Of a DNA stretch of 6,429 bases, positions 1-6,376 are shown piece by piece. The notes beneath the pieces are model-generated. The model made no database searches and had not been told where the DNA came from. It worked only from the letters and a program-made list of their open reading frames with translations. The stretch's first letter is position 1; each line of letters starts with the position of its first letter. The stretch spans positions 1-6,429 of the forward strand of contig CALBJF010000319.1 in the NCBI GenBank assembly GCA_937892665.1, in the 5' to 3' direction. The translations under genes were made by a program, and so were the position numbers. The DNA is from an uncultured euryarchaeote (GTDB taxonomy: Archaea; Thermoplasmatota; Poseidoniia; Poseidoniales; Poseidoniaceae).

Positions 1-1992
1 TTCAATTGCGGAGGAGATGTTGAAATCGGTCTTGACCGAGATCATCGCCGCTGGATTTTAGCAGCCTTTGCAGAAGACGTCGTAGGTGATGTTGAACCAT
101 TGCAATCAGATGATGTATGGTTGGTCTCAGGCGGCGGTTCCGGTGTGACTGCTGCGTGTATGATCGGTGTGGCTAAGGCAAGTGAACAAGCAGGTGCAAC
201 ATTCCATTTACTTGGCCGGTCTGTCCTTATCGAACAAACGTCAGAATGGTTGGATTGGTCGGAAGAAAAACTGGCGAATGAAAAGATGGCTCTACGTCAA
301 CGATTAATCGATGCATCAGAATCTGATAAAGTAACGATGGTTGAATGGAATCGTGCATGGCAGAAATTTACTCGAAGTAGAGATGTTTATCAAACACTTT
401 CTGAAATTGAAGCAACTGGGAACAGAGCATTCTATCATTCGATTGACGTTACTGATATGGAGGGTCTGCGAACTCTTGGAGCATCACTTTCCCAGCCAAT
501 CACTGGTCTTGTGCACGGTGCGGGACTTGAAGATTCCAAACTTGTAGGCGACAAAACCTGGGAAACGTTTGACAATGTTGTCCGAGTTAAAATTGATGGA
601 TGGGCTGCGTTAATGGGCGCAGTCACATCATCGAATGGAACTTTGAGATTCGCAAGTTGTTTCACTTCTGTTGCTGGGCGATTTGGAAACGGTGGCCAAA
701 CTGACTATGCGGCTGCGAACTCAATACTCGATGCAGAGATGGCACGCCTTACTGCAAAAGGAGACTGCCGCGCAGTTGCAATTGGATGGACTGGTTGGAG
801 AGATGTTGGAATGGCAACTCGAGGTTCTATTGAAGCAGTCTTTGAAGAAGCTGGAATTGAAACTCTTCCAGTTGAAATTGGTGTTGACATCTTCGTAGGT
901 GAAGCACTACGTGGCGGTAAGCGTCGAGTCATAGCTTGTGGATCACTTGGCCTTATGGACCGATTCAATTCATTCAGAGAAGCTCCACTGATGTTATCTG
1001 GAGACATGGCGTCTCTGATGGCAGATCCTTCACGATTTCCTTTCATTGACAAGGTTCTATCCGTCGATGAAGAAAATTCTATGATGACGCAAAGTACGCT
1101 TTCTGTAGCCGACCACCCATTCCTATCAGACCACGCCATCGATGGTGTGCCCTACCATCCTGGTGTTATGGCATTGGAAATGTTTGCTGAGAATGCTTTG
1201 CTTCTTTGCCCACATACATGTCTTGCTGGATTTGAGGACGTCAAGTTTGGTTTACCTGTCAAGGTGATGAAGAATTCAATGATTGTTCGAGTTCTTTCCG
1301 AAGTTGCTCGTTCGGAAGGAAATTTAACTTTGGTCTCTTGTAAACTTGTATCAGATTTAACCAATTCAGACGGTGTGGTCTTTGGCGAGCGAGAACATCA
1401 TCAAGCAACAGTTCGACTTGTAGGCAAATCGGAGGATTTGAGCGGATTCTTAGAAACCGAAATAACAGCGCTTCCATCAATAGGTATACCTCCTCAAGGA
1501 CGACTTGAACATCATGCATCATTCATCTATCTGAGATATTTCCATGGACCTCGCTTCCAATCACACGGTGGAGTTTTACGAGGTGTGGGTGATTCAAACC
1601 AACCAGGTGCCGATGGAATTGCATTGATGCGCCATCAACTTCCCGCAACTGATCAATTTGCTTTAGAGCGGGAAGGAGAAGATGTTCTATTGGAAGCATT
1701 GCCTATGCTAATTGAAGCAGGCTTCCAGAATGCTGGACTTGTGGCGATGGAATCAGAGGGCTTCAGTAGTTTACCAGTTGGAATCGATTGGTCAACCATG
1801 CTCCGGGTTCCTGAGAAAGATGAGAAGTTACGATTACGTTCTGTACGTACCCATGTCGAAGATGCTGGAGTTACTGTTCATGATGTATTGATTATCGGTG
1901 ATGATGATGCTCCTGTAGTTGCATTGAAAGGCCTTCGATTGAAGGCAATGGCTCCAGTTCCTGATGATCAAAAATTCACTCTCGACCGGTGA
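1..1992 (+). CDS. PfaA-like polyketide/polyunsaturated fatty acid synthase, C-terminal KR-DH part (5' truncated)
   Basis: The frame is open from base 1, so the true start lies outside the window; 663 residues are visible, numbered here from base 1. Residues ~37-310 form a ketoreductase that would reduce a beta-ketoacyl-ACP with NADPH. It has the nucleotide loop SGGGSGVT (43-50) and the catalytic set K197, S223, Y236, N240 (TSVAGRFGN and DYAAAN motifs). A helical insertion at ~75-140, between the LLGRS strand and the DVTD strand, is typical of PfaA-type KRs. Residues ~345-655 form a double-hotdog dehydratase. Its first half has an intact HxxxGxxxxP motif (H378, G382, P387). Its second half has FHGPRFQ (514-520) and LIEAGFQ, where E572 replaces the usual Asp of DxxxQ. 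Family knowledge predicts KS, AT and ACP domains upstream. A phosphopantetheinyl transferase follows immediately. The product (fatty acid or polyketide) cannot be told from this part. Confidence 0.92.
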   Translation, partial: FNCGGDVEIGLDRDHRRWILAAFAEDVVGDVEPLQSDDVWLVSGGGSGVTAACMIGVAKASEQAGATFHLLGRSVLIEQTSEWLDWSEEKLANEKMALRQRLIDASESDKVTMVEWNRAWQKFTRSRDVYQTLSEIEATGNRAFYHSIDVTDMEGLRTLGASLSQPITGLVHGAGLEDSKLVGDKTWETFDNVVRVKIDGWAALMGAVTSSNGTLRFASCFTSVAGRFGNGGQTDYAAANSILDAEMARLTAKGDCRAVAIGWTGWRDVGMATRGSIEAVFEEAGIETLPVEIGVDIFVGEALRGGKRRVIACGSLGLMDRFNSFREAPLMLSGDMASLMADPSRFPFIDKVLSVDEENSMMTQSTLSVADHPFLSDHAIDGVPYHPGVMALEMFAENALLLCPHTCLAGFEDVKFGLPVKVMKNSMIVRVLSEVARSEGNLTLVSCKLVSDLTNSDGVVFGEREHHQATVRLVGKSEDLSGFLETEITALPSIGIPPQGRLEHHASFIYLRYFHGPRFQSHGGVLRGVGDSNQPGADGIALMRHQLPATDQFALEREGEDVLLEALPMLIEAGFQNAGLVAMESEGFSSLPVGIDWSTMLRVPEKDEKLRLRSVRTHVEDAGVTVHDVLIIGDDDAPVVALKGLRLKAMAPVPDDQKFTLDR

Positions 1993-1999
1993 GGGTGAT
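1991..1999 (+). promoter_or_regulatory. Shine-Dalgarno site overlapping the synthase stop codon
   Basis: GAGGGTGAT matches 7 of 9 positions of the archaeal/bacterial consensus GGAGGTGAT, and its GGTGAT core is exact. It overlaps the TGA of the synthase at 1990-1992 and leaves seven bases between the G-rich part and the TTG at 2003, which is close to ideal spacing. This supports translation of the transferase by ribosomes finishing the synthase. The upstream ATG at 1964 has no comparable site. Confidence 0.55.
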
Positions 2000-2002
2000 G
2001 CA

Positions 2003-2764
2003 TTGGATGTAAAATTCGATTTTATCGAAGTGGAACCAGATACTCGTTTGCTGGTTGCGACTTGTCGAATTCGTCCGATTGATCCTACAACGCTTACACT
2101 GATTGATTGGGATGAGATTCGCACCTTCAGGACTGATAAGCGAAAGGATGAGCACCTTAGTGCCCGATGGTTGTTGGAGAAAGCGCTAAGCCAATGGGGT
2201 GTAAATGACCTGTCTGCTCTTATGATCTCAAGGACAGAAGAGAGAGCCCCATATCTCAAAGTCATTCATGGCATGTGGATTCAATATCCTCTACCAAGCA
2301 TTTCCATATCCCATAGCGATGGTCTTGCCTGTGTCGCTCTTATCGATGAAGGATGGACGATTGGGCTTGATGCTGAACCATTGAACCGCCCTCCTAAACC
2401 AGCAGTATTCGATATGATGGCAAAGGGAGAAGAGTTGGTGCGATTAAATGAGGGTGAACTCGATCCATTATTGGCATGGACTGGAAAGGAAGCCATTCAG
2501 AAAGCACTTCGAATGGGAATGCATTTCAACCCACGAGATATTGAAATTCCAATTGGAGGTTTGAATGATGAAATCTCAATTGGAAATTCAAAAATCCAAT
2601 TGAAAAACTACACTCATTTGACGCATAAAATAATGCTTGCTTTTGGCAGGGATTTAACACCAATTAGGTCTCCAGAAGAAGCCCTTCTTGAAGCGACAAG
2701 AGATGCCATGGATTCTGGGACTTCCTGGGGGGTAGGATGTTCTACGACTCGCAACAATACTTGA
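2003..2764 (+). CDS. 4'-phosphopantetheinyl transferase, Sfp/PfaE type
   Basis: This enzyme would move the 4'-phosphopantetheine arm of CoA onto a serine of carrier-protein domains, most plausibly the ACPs of the synthase just upstream. Numbered from an ATG at 1964, the superfamily motifs are all present: SISHSDG (114-120), the metal-binding GLDAE (D136 and E138), and WTGKEAIQK, whose W172, K175, E176 and K180 have the same spacing as in Sfp. An arginine-rich stretch around 56-69 fits the CoA-phosphate binding region. The start is uncertain. ATG 1964 would overlap the synthase by 29 bases and give 266 residues, but has no ribosome site. TTG 2003 has a good one and begins just before the first beta strand (DVKFDFIEV), giving 253 residues, so it is preferred. 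The last ~30 residues are a non-motif tail. Gene order matches synthase plus dedicated PPTase, as in pfaA-pfaE systems. Confidence 0.9.
   Translation: MDVKFDFIEVEPDTRLLVATCRIRPIDPTTLTLIDWDEIRTFRTDKRKDEHLSARWLLEKALSQWGVNDLSALMISRTEERAPYLKVIHGMWIQYPLPSISISHSDGLACVALIDEGWTIGLDAEPLNRPPKPAVFDMMAKGEELVRLNEGELDPLLAWTGKEAIQKALRMGMHFNPRDIEIPIGGLNDEISIGNSKIQLKNYTHLTHKIMLAFGRDLTPIRSPEEALLEATRDAMDSGTSWGVGCSTTRNNT
2541..2603 (+). repeat. Overlapping inverted repeats inside the PPTase gene
   Basis: Bases 2541-2555 pair with 2577-2591 at 14 of 15 positions. Bases 2576-2584 (TCAATTGGA) pair perfectly with 2595-2603 (TCCAATTGA) across a 10-base loop. Both stems use 2577-2584, so they cannot form together. 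A third CCAATTGG, itself palindromic, sits at 2549-2556. The stretch is AT-rich coding sequence for beta strands rich in Ile, so chance plus amino-acid repetition may explain it. The pairing is visible; a role is not shown. Confidence 0.5.
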
Positions 2765-2765
2765 C

Positions 2766-3200
2766 TCACTTATTCCATAGTCGACTTGATTCCCATTCAA
2801 GTCCGAGAAGGATGCCAATTTCTGTGAGAATCACGTAGTTGAACAGCAAATACATCAGATATGCGATTACTATTACGAGAAGAGAAGTGTTCACGACCTT
2901 TCTTCTCTGTCGCTTTACATCGTCCATCGTACAAATTCCACGATTTCTAAAATACATTACAAGACCAATGATGACGAATAGACTTGCAAGTCCTAACATC
3001 GTCGGCCTGAACCACCAGTAACTTCCAGTTCCCCAATACAATGTGTCTGAGAGTGCAGCTGCGCTGCTAACACTTGCTAAGCCGAACATGACCAATATGA
3101 CGCTTGGTAAACAACACATGGAAGCGATTATTGTTGATGTTGAAATCAACTTGAAGAGGGATTTCGAATCGCTCTCGGTTTCTTCCATGGTTATCCACAT
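2766..3200 (-). CDS. Small three-helix membrane protein, MerT-like
   Basis: The protein has 144 residues and three clear membrane segments at ~18-46, 62-84 and 103-125. A vicinal cysteine pair, C29-C30, lies in the first helix and is followed by Leu-Pro. The loop between helices 2 and 3 is strongly basic (KRQRRK) and holds one more cysteine, C90. This layout (CC in helix 1, cysteine in the cytoplasmic loop before helix 3, WFRP before helix 2) resembles the mercuric transporter MerT, which passes Hg(II) between cysteine pairs. MerT normally has two loop cysteines and works with MerP/MerA, and none of these is seen here. Metal import is therefore only inferred; another thiol- or metal-linked role is possible. 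It starts 24 bases after the hydrolase stop, so it is probably the last gene of that unit. A second in-frame ATG is at 3188. Confidence 0.6.
   Translation of the reverse strand: MWITMEETESDSKSLFKLISTSTIIASMCCLPSVILVMFGLASVSSAAALSDTLYWGTGSYWWFRPTMLGLASLFVIIGLVMYFRNRGICTMDDVKRQRRKVVNTSLLVIVIAYLMYLLFNYVILTEIGILLGLEWESSRLWNK
2783..2803. repeat. Perfect 7-bp inverted repeat near the convergent gene ends
   Basis: GACTTGA (2783-2789) and TCAAGTC (2797-2803) form a perfect stem with a 7-base loop, 18 bases past the PPTase stop and inside the last codons of the MerT-like gene. No T-run follows on either strand, so it is not a standard intrinsic terminator. It could still stabilise the 3' end of the plus-strand transcript, or be chance. 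Confidence 0.35.
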
Positions 3201-3224
3201 CGCTCATTACCGTTAAACAATTGT

Positions 3225-4874
3225 TCAGAAACATGATGCAAAAAGACCACTTTCTGAAGGGTTTGTATAGACTTGGAGAGGTAGTACTGGTGTTCCGTCA
3301 GACCATTTACCCATGTCTGATAGCATTGGAGTATTGACGAGATTCGCATATGCAAAGTCAGCAGTGTTTAGATCACCTCGACTATGGGCAACAACCCAGT
3401 CGGCCTGTGCATCGATTCTTCGATAAAACGCCCAATCAGCAAGTGTATCATGTGCTTCATTTGCAGGAAGGTAATGAGTCGCAACTAAGCGGGGGAATCC
3501 ATAACGATCACTGGGTATGTAAATCAGCATTGTCTGATTTTCATCAACGCCACTGAACAAATCGATGTGGTGTACACTATCACATTGACCAACAGTCATA
3601 TCATCTTCACTTACGACAAGATGGACGAGGGTATTCTCTGGTAAATTCGTGTAATTAGGTAACCATGTTTCTTGTACTGGTCTTGCTGCAGCCATTTCTG
3701 TATCGACAACAAGTGTTTGATTACCCCATTGCTTATTCTGTGCCATTTGCAAAACCTGTAGAGAATAGGCCCCTCCTAAACTGTGGCCACCTATCCACAA
3801 ATGCTGTGGGAGGATTTTCAGATCACCTAACGTTTCATTGACAACATCATCTCTTGTTGTATCGTCAATTCGTTCTTGCAGTAAATCGATTGCAGATTGA
3901 AGCGCATGCATTCTCGGTACATGATGTGGCCAATTCGACATCCCATCTTCTTCTATGAGCGTAAATGTGTCTGCTTCGTCAGGACGAACATCAGTTGGAT
4001 ATTGGATATAGGCTACTGCCATGCCTTTCCCAACCAGATGATCAATCCAGTCAGTGTAAGAATCAACAGATGGATTCTTGAAGGCATGGAGTAGAATTGC
4101 TAACGGCACTCCTTCAATGCCAGGGTCGCTAGGAAGTTGGGGAAGATAGAGGTAAACTGAGAAATCGATGTCTTCTTCAGTAGGTCCTTGGATTTCAGAG
4201 ACGAGTTCAGGAATTGGATAGAGGTATTGAACACGAACGGAATCGAATGGCCCTGCCTGGGCTCCGTATCCCATTGTAGGCGCATCAGGAGGCGAAGGAG
4301 CTATTCCAATCAGAGCAGGTATGCCAGGCATGACCAGCCAAGCGGCAAAGAAGATAGCACATAAGTGAAGGAGAGTGTACGTTTTTTCCATTTTGTTTTG
4401 TTCCCGTTTAGGGAGATGGGGAGCTCCTCGAACAGCAATTGCTGAAGCTAAGAGAAGAACACCGTATATCGTTGGTAGAAGTAAAAAGGCACCACGGATG
4501 TATCGTATATCCATGAGTAAGAAGATAATCCAAGAGGCTAATACAGCCCCAATTAAACTCACGAGGCCTATGACTGAAAGCGGATGTAGATCAGTACCTT
4601 TTTGCTTTCGTAGAGCAGCCCAAATGCTTGCTGCAAGTATGAAGGCCGATAATATCGCAATTGTAGCAATGTGCTGGCGCAGAAAGAACGTCAATGCAAG
4701 TGTTCGTATTGCTTGTGGCCAAATCGCATTTTGAATTGGTTCTCCTAGAAGCAGTAAGTAAATTGATTCAGACAAGGCGATAACTGCTCCAAGTATGAGT
4801 GCAATCGGATGGAGGAATGGAGATTGCAAGACTCTTTGGTAGAGAGTAAGCGTCTCTTCCGTCTCATCCTCCAT
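3225..4874 (-). CDS. Membrane-anchored alpha/beta hydrolase with five N-terminal helices
   Basis: The protein has 549 residues. The N-terminal third carries five membrane segments at ~21-43, 69-88, 99-121, 126-148 and 166-192. Basic loops (LRKQKG, PKREQNK) follow helices 2 and 4, which by the positive-inside rule puts the rest of the chain outside the cytoplasm. Residues ~210-540 are an alpha/beta hydrolase. They contain a strand ending LLHAF (probable oxyanion hole, ~261-265) and the nucleophile elbow GHSLGG with Ser365. The acid is probably D424 or D425 in SEDD, and the base H467 (ATHYLP) or H475. The fold resembles chlorophyllase/PETase-like and lipase-like esterases, but the substrate cannot be named; an ester or lipid outside the cell is the likeliest. 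It lies 44 bases after the M28 peptidase gene and 24 before the MerT-like gene on the same strand. The ATG at 4874 is the first of the frame; no clear ribosome site precedes it. Confidence 0.85.
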   Translation of the reverse strand: MEDETEETLTLYQRVLQSPFLHPIALILGAVIALSESIYLLLLGEPIQNAIWPQAIRTLALTFFLRQHIATIAILSAFILAASIWAALRKQKGTDLHPLSVIGLVSLIGAVLASWIIFLLMDIRYIRGAFLLLPTIYGVLLLASAIAVRGAPHLPKREQNKMEKTYTLLHLCAIFFAAWLVMPGIPALIGIAPSPPDAPTMGYGAQAGPFDSVRVQYLYPIPELVSEIQGPTEEDIDFSVYLYLPQLPSDPGIEGVPLAILLHAFKNPSVDSYTDWIDHLVGKGMAVAYIQYPTDVRPDEADTFTLIEEDGMSNWPHHVPRMHALQSAIDLLQERIDDTTRDDVVNETLGDLKILPQHLWIGGHSLGGAYSLQVLQMAQNKQWGNQTLVVDTEMAAARPVQETWLPNYTNLPENTLVHLVVSEDDMTVGQCDSVHHIDLFSGVDENQTMLIYIPSDRYGFPRLVATHYLPANEAHDTLADWAFYRRIDAQADWVVAHSRGDLNTADFAYANLVNTPMLSDMGKWSDGTPVLPLQVYTNPSESGLFASCF

Positions 4875-4882
4875 ATCTTATG

Positions 4883-4912
4883 GAACGACCTTGGGTTCAA
4901 AAAACGTCGTTC
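4883..4912 (-). terminator. Intergenic inverted repeat with T6 tract, possible terminator or operator
   Basis: Within the 44-base gap between the peptidase stop and the hydrolase start, GAACGAC (4883-4889) and GTCGTTC (4906-4912) are perfect inverted copies around a 16-base loop. On the minus strand the loop holds six T in a row (4904-4899). Archaeal transcription often ends at short T tracts, so this may partly terminate the peptidase transcript. The symmetric arms could instead bind a regulator of the hydrolase gene. No convincing TATA box is seen in the gap. Confidence 0.35.
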
Positions 4913-4918
4913 TAAGAA

Positions 4919-6358
4919 TCAAGCATTAACGTTACGAACTTCGGGTGTTTGATCCGCAATCATAAATTCAAGCATTGCAGCCCACATCACGAATTCCATG
5001 CTCTTCTTGAGTTCCTCTTCGCCACCAACAACTTCGATCATGTTGTCAAGTGTATCATCAGGTGAGTGATATGCACTGTAATCAGAATCATATGCGCCTA
5101 GGTGGAAGATTGTTTGTGCTCCAAGGTCTCTGAAAGTAACGTGATCTGAGCGTCCAAATGTATCTTCATGGACATCCATGACAAGATCTTCATGTTCAGG
5201 CCAATGTTGGTCGCAGCCGGCTCCATAGGTGCCCTCGATTCTCATGTCCATAGGCGCTCCGAGGATATCTCTGTGAACATGGTCTAGAATAGTGGTGATC
5301 TCAACATCTTGGACTTCTGGATCAATATCTGGCCCAGACCATGCATGGTATGGATACGGTTCTCCAGTTGGCTTTATCGCGGGATAGGAGACTCCCATCA
5401 TATCCATATTGATGTAGAAACGGAGTTCCTTGTCAGTAGGTAAGCAGTAATCACATTCGTTATTAGCAAAGGCACTAGAGCCACGTAGTCCTTCTTCTTC
5501 AGAGGACCAAAGTGCAAGGAATGTATCGCATTCAACTTCGATTTCGACGAATGCTTTAGCGAACAGCATCATGCTAACAGTTCCTCCTGTGTTATCGTAA
5601 GCTCCTTCATAGGTACCGCCTCCTGGAGGACCTCCTGGTGGTGCAATGTCCATGTGTGCTCCCATTCCTTGAACACAAGAGTCATCACGGCCTTCTTTCC
5701 ATGCAATGACGTTCAAACTTTCAGGTTCGAGCACATTCCCGTGGTCTGTTACACGCAGGATGTGAGTTTCATACCCTAGTCCTTCAAAATGACCTTGGAA
5801 GAAAGAAGCAGCACGCTCAAATGCAGGATTTGGAGTCCCCATCCAGCGGTTGATGTATCCACCACATTCCGTCGAGTCGGTACAAACACTTGTGATAAAT
5901 TCCATTTTATCAAGCCATTCTTCACCGTTCACGATTGGTGTTCCATTGGTGATCGGCATCTCCAATGCTTCACCTGTGCCATCTGGGTGTACAATAGTGA
6001 GTGTAGCCTCTTCGACGTAAGGTGTGAGAAGGAATTTGCCATTGATTTGATCGCCGGTTACAGTTACGTATCCATTTGGAAGAATAGTGTCGTTAACGAA
6101 GAGCATGACTCCAGTTGGAACAGAAAGAGAACGACCATTTCCTTCGAGAATGAATTCATGCCACTCACCAGTTCTGAGTGTTACATCTTCTGGAGGGGTG
6201 AAATCGATTTGAAAGATGGACGAAACAATTGGTTGATCTTCTGCACCTTCTTCACCAAAGCATCCTGACAAAGAGGCAAGAAGCATTAGTAAGACAAGAA
6301 AGAGGCCTTTGGAGGCTTTCAGCGTCTGCATAGTTAACGCTGTTCGCAATTCACTCAT
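4919..6358 (-). CDS. M28-family zinc aminopeptidase, secreted lipoprotein
   Basis: With ATG 6358 the protein has 479 residues. A signal peptide ends in the lipobox LSGC, so Cys33 would be lipidated and the enzyme anchored on the outer face of the membrane. Residues ~45-140 look like a beta-sandwich domain. Residues ~150-470 are the M28 peptidase with the full dinuclear zinc set: H235 (AHMD), bridging D255 (YDNTGG), catalytic E287 with ligand E288 (SSEEEG), D319 (NMDMMG) and H431 (YHSPDDT). It would release N-terminal amino acids from peptides, fitting a protein-degrading heterotroph. Seven further cysteines, including CDYC at ~302-305, suggest disulfides. The frame extends upstream to 6406 but would run into the tRNA, so that start is rejected. 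ATG 6331 would give a more usual 24-residue signal and is a real alternative. Neither start has a ribosome site; the 18 bases to the tRNA suggest a short-leader or processed transcript. Confidence 0.93.
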   Translation of the reverse strand: MSELRTALTMQTLKASKGLFLVLLMLLASLSGCFGEEGAEDQPIVSSIFQIDFTPPEDVTLRTGEWHEFILEGNGRSLSVPTGVMLFVNDTILPNGYVTVTGDQINGKFLLTPYVEEATLTIVHPDGTGEALEMPITNGTPIVNGEEWLDKMEFITSVCTDSTECGGYINRWMGTPNPAFERAASFFQGHFEGLGYETHILRVTDHGNVLEPESLNVIAWKEGRDDSCVQGMGAHMDIAPPGGPPGGGTYEGAYDNTGGTVSMMLFAKAFVEIEVECDTFLALWSSEEEGLRGSSAFANNECDYCLPTDKELRFYINMDMMGVSYPAIKPTGEPYPYHAWSGPDIDPEVQDVEITTILDHVHRDILGAPMDMRIEGTYGAGCDQHWPEHEDLVMDVHEDTFGRSDHVTFRDLGAQTIFHLGAYDSDYSAYHSPDDTLDNMIEVVGGEEELKKSMEFVMWAAMLEFMIADQTPEVRNVNA

Positions 6359-6376
6359 AGGCTTTGTCAGTGGAGG

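Noticed and set aside
100..102. TTG as the start of the synthase gene
   Set aside because: The frame is open to base 1 and the residues before it are plausible KR N-terminal sequence; a start here would leave the reductase without the rest of its expected N-terminal part.
705..1139. Minus-strand 144-codon frame opposite the KR-DH linker
   Set aside because: It is a shadow of the synthase gene: Ser/Arg/Ile-rich composition, no motif, and the plus frame has clear domains.
1834..2265. Minus-strand 143-codon frame opposite the synthase/PPTase junction
   Set aside because: No recognisable motif, and both plus-strand genes carry intact family motifs across the same bases.
2555..2603. GGAGGT followed by ATGATG and a 12-codon reading frame ending TGA at 2603, like a leader peptide
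   Set aside because: It lies out of frame inside the PPTase gene with no gene further down the same strand to regulate, so it is probably chance.
2727..2732. G6 run in the PPTase tail as a possible sequencing frameshift
   Set aside because: The frame with one G fewer stops at once, and the frame with one more gives no familiar C-terminus. All catalytic motifs lie upstream, so nothing shows an error.
3216..3225. Palindrome AACAATTGTT in the gap before the MerT-like gene
   Set aside because: Ten bases of AT-rich self-complementary sequence are easily found by chance, and there is no second copy or promoter element beside it.
5789..6268. Plus-strand 159-codon frame opposite the peptidase N-terminal domain
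   Set aside because: Composition rich in Cys, Trp and Phe, with no domain, opposite a well-supported peptidase gene.
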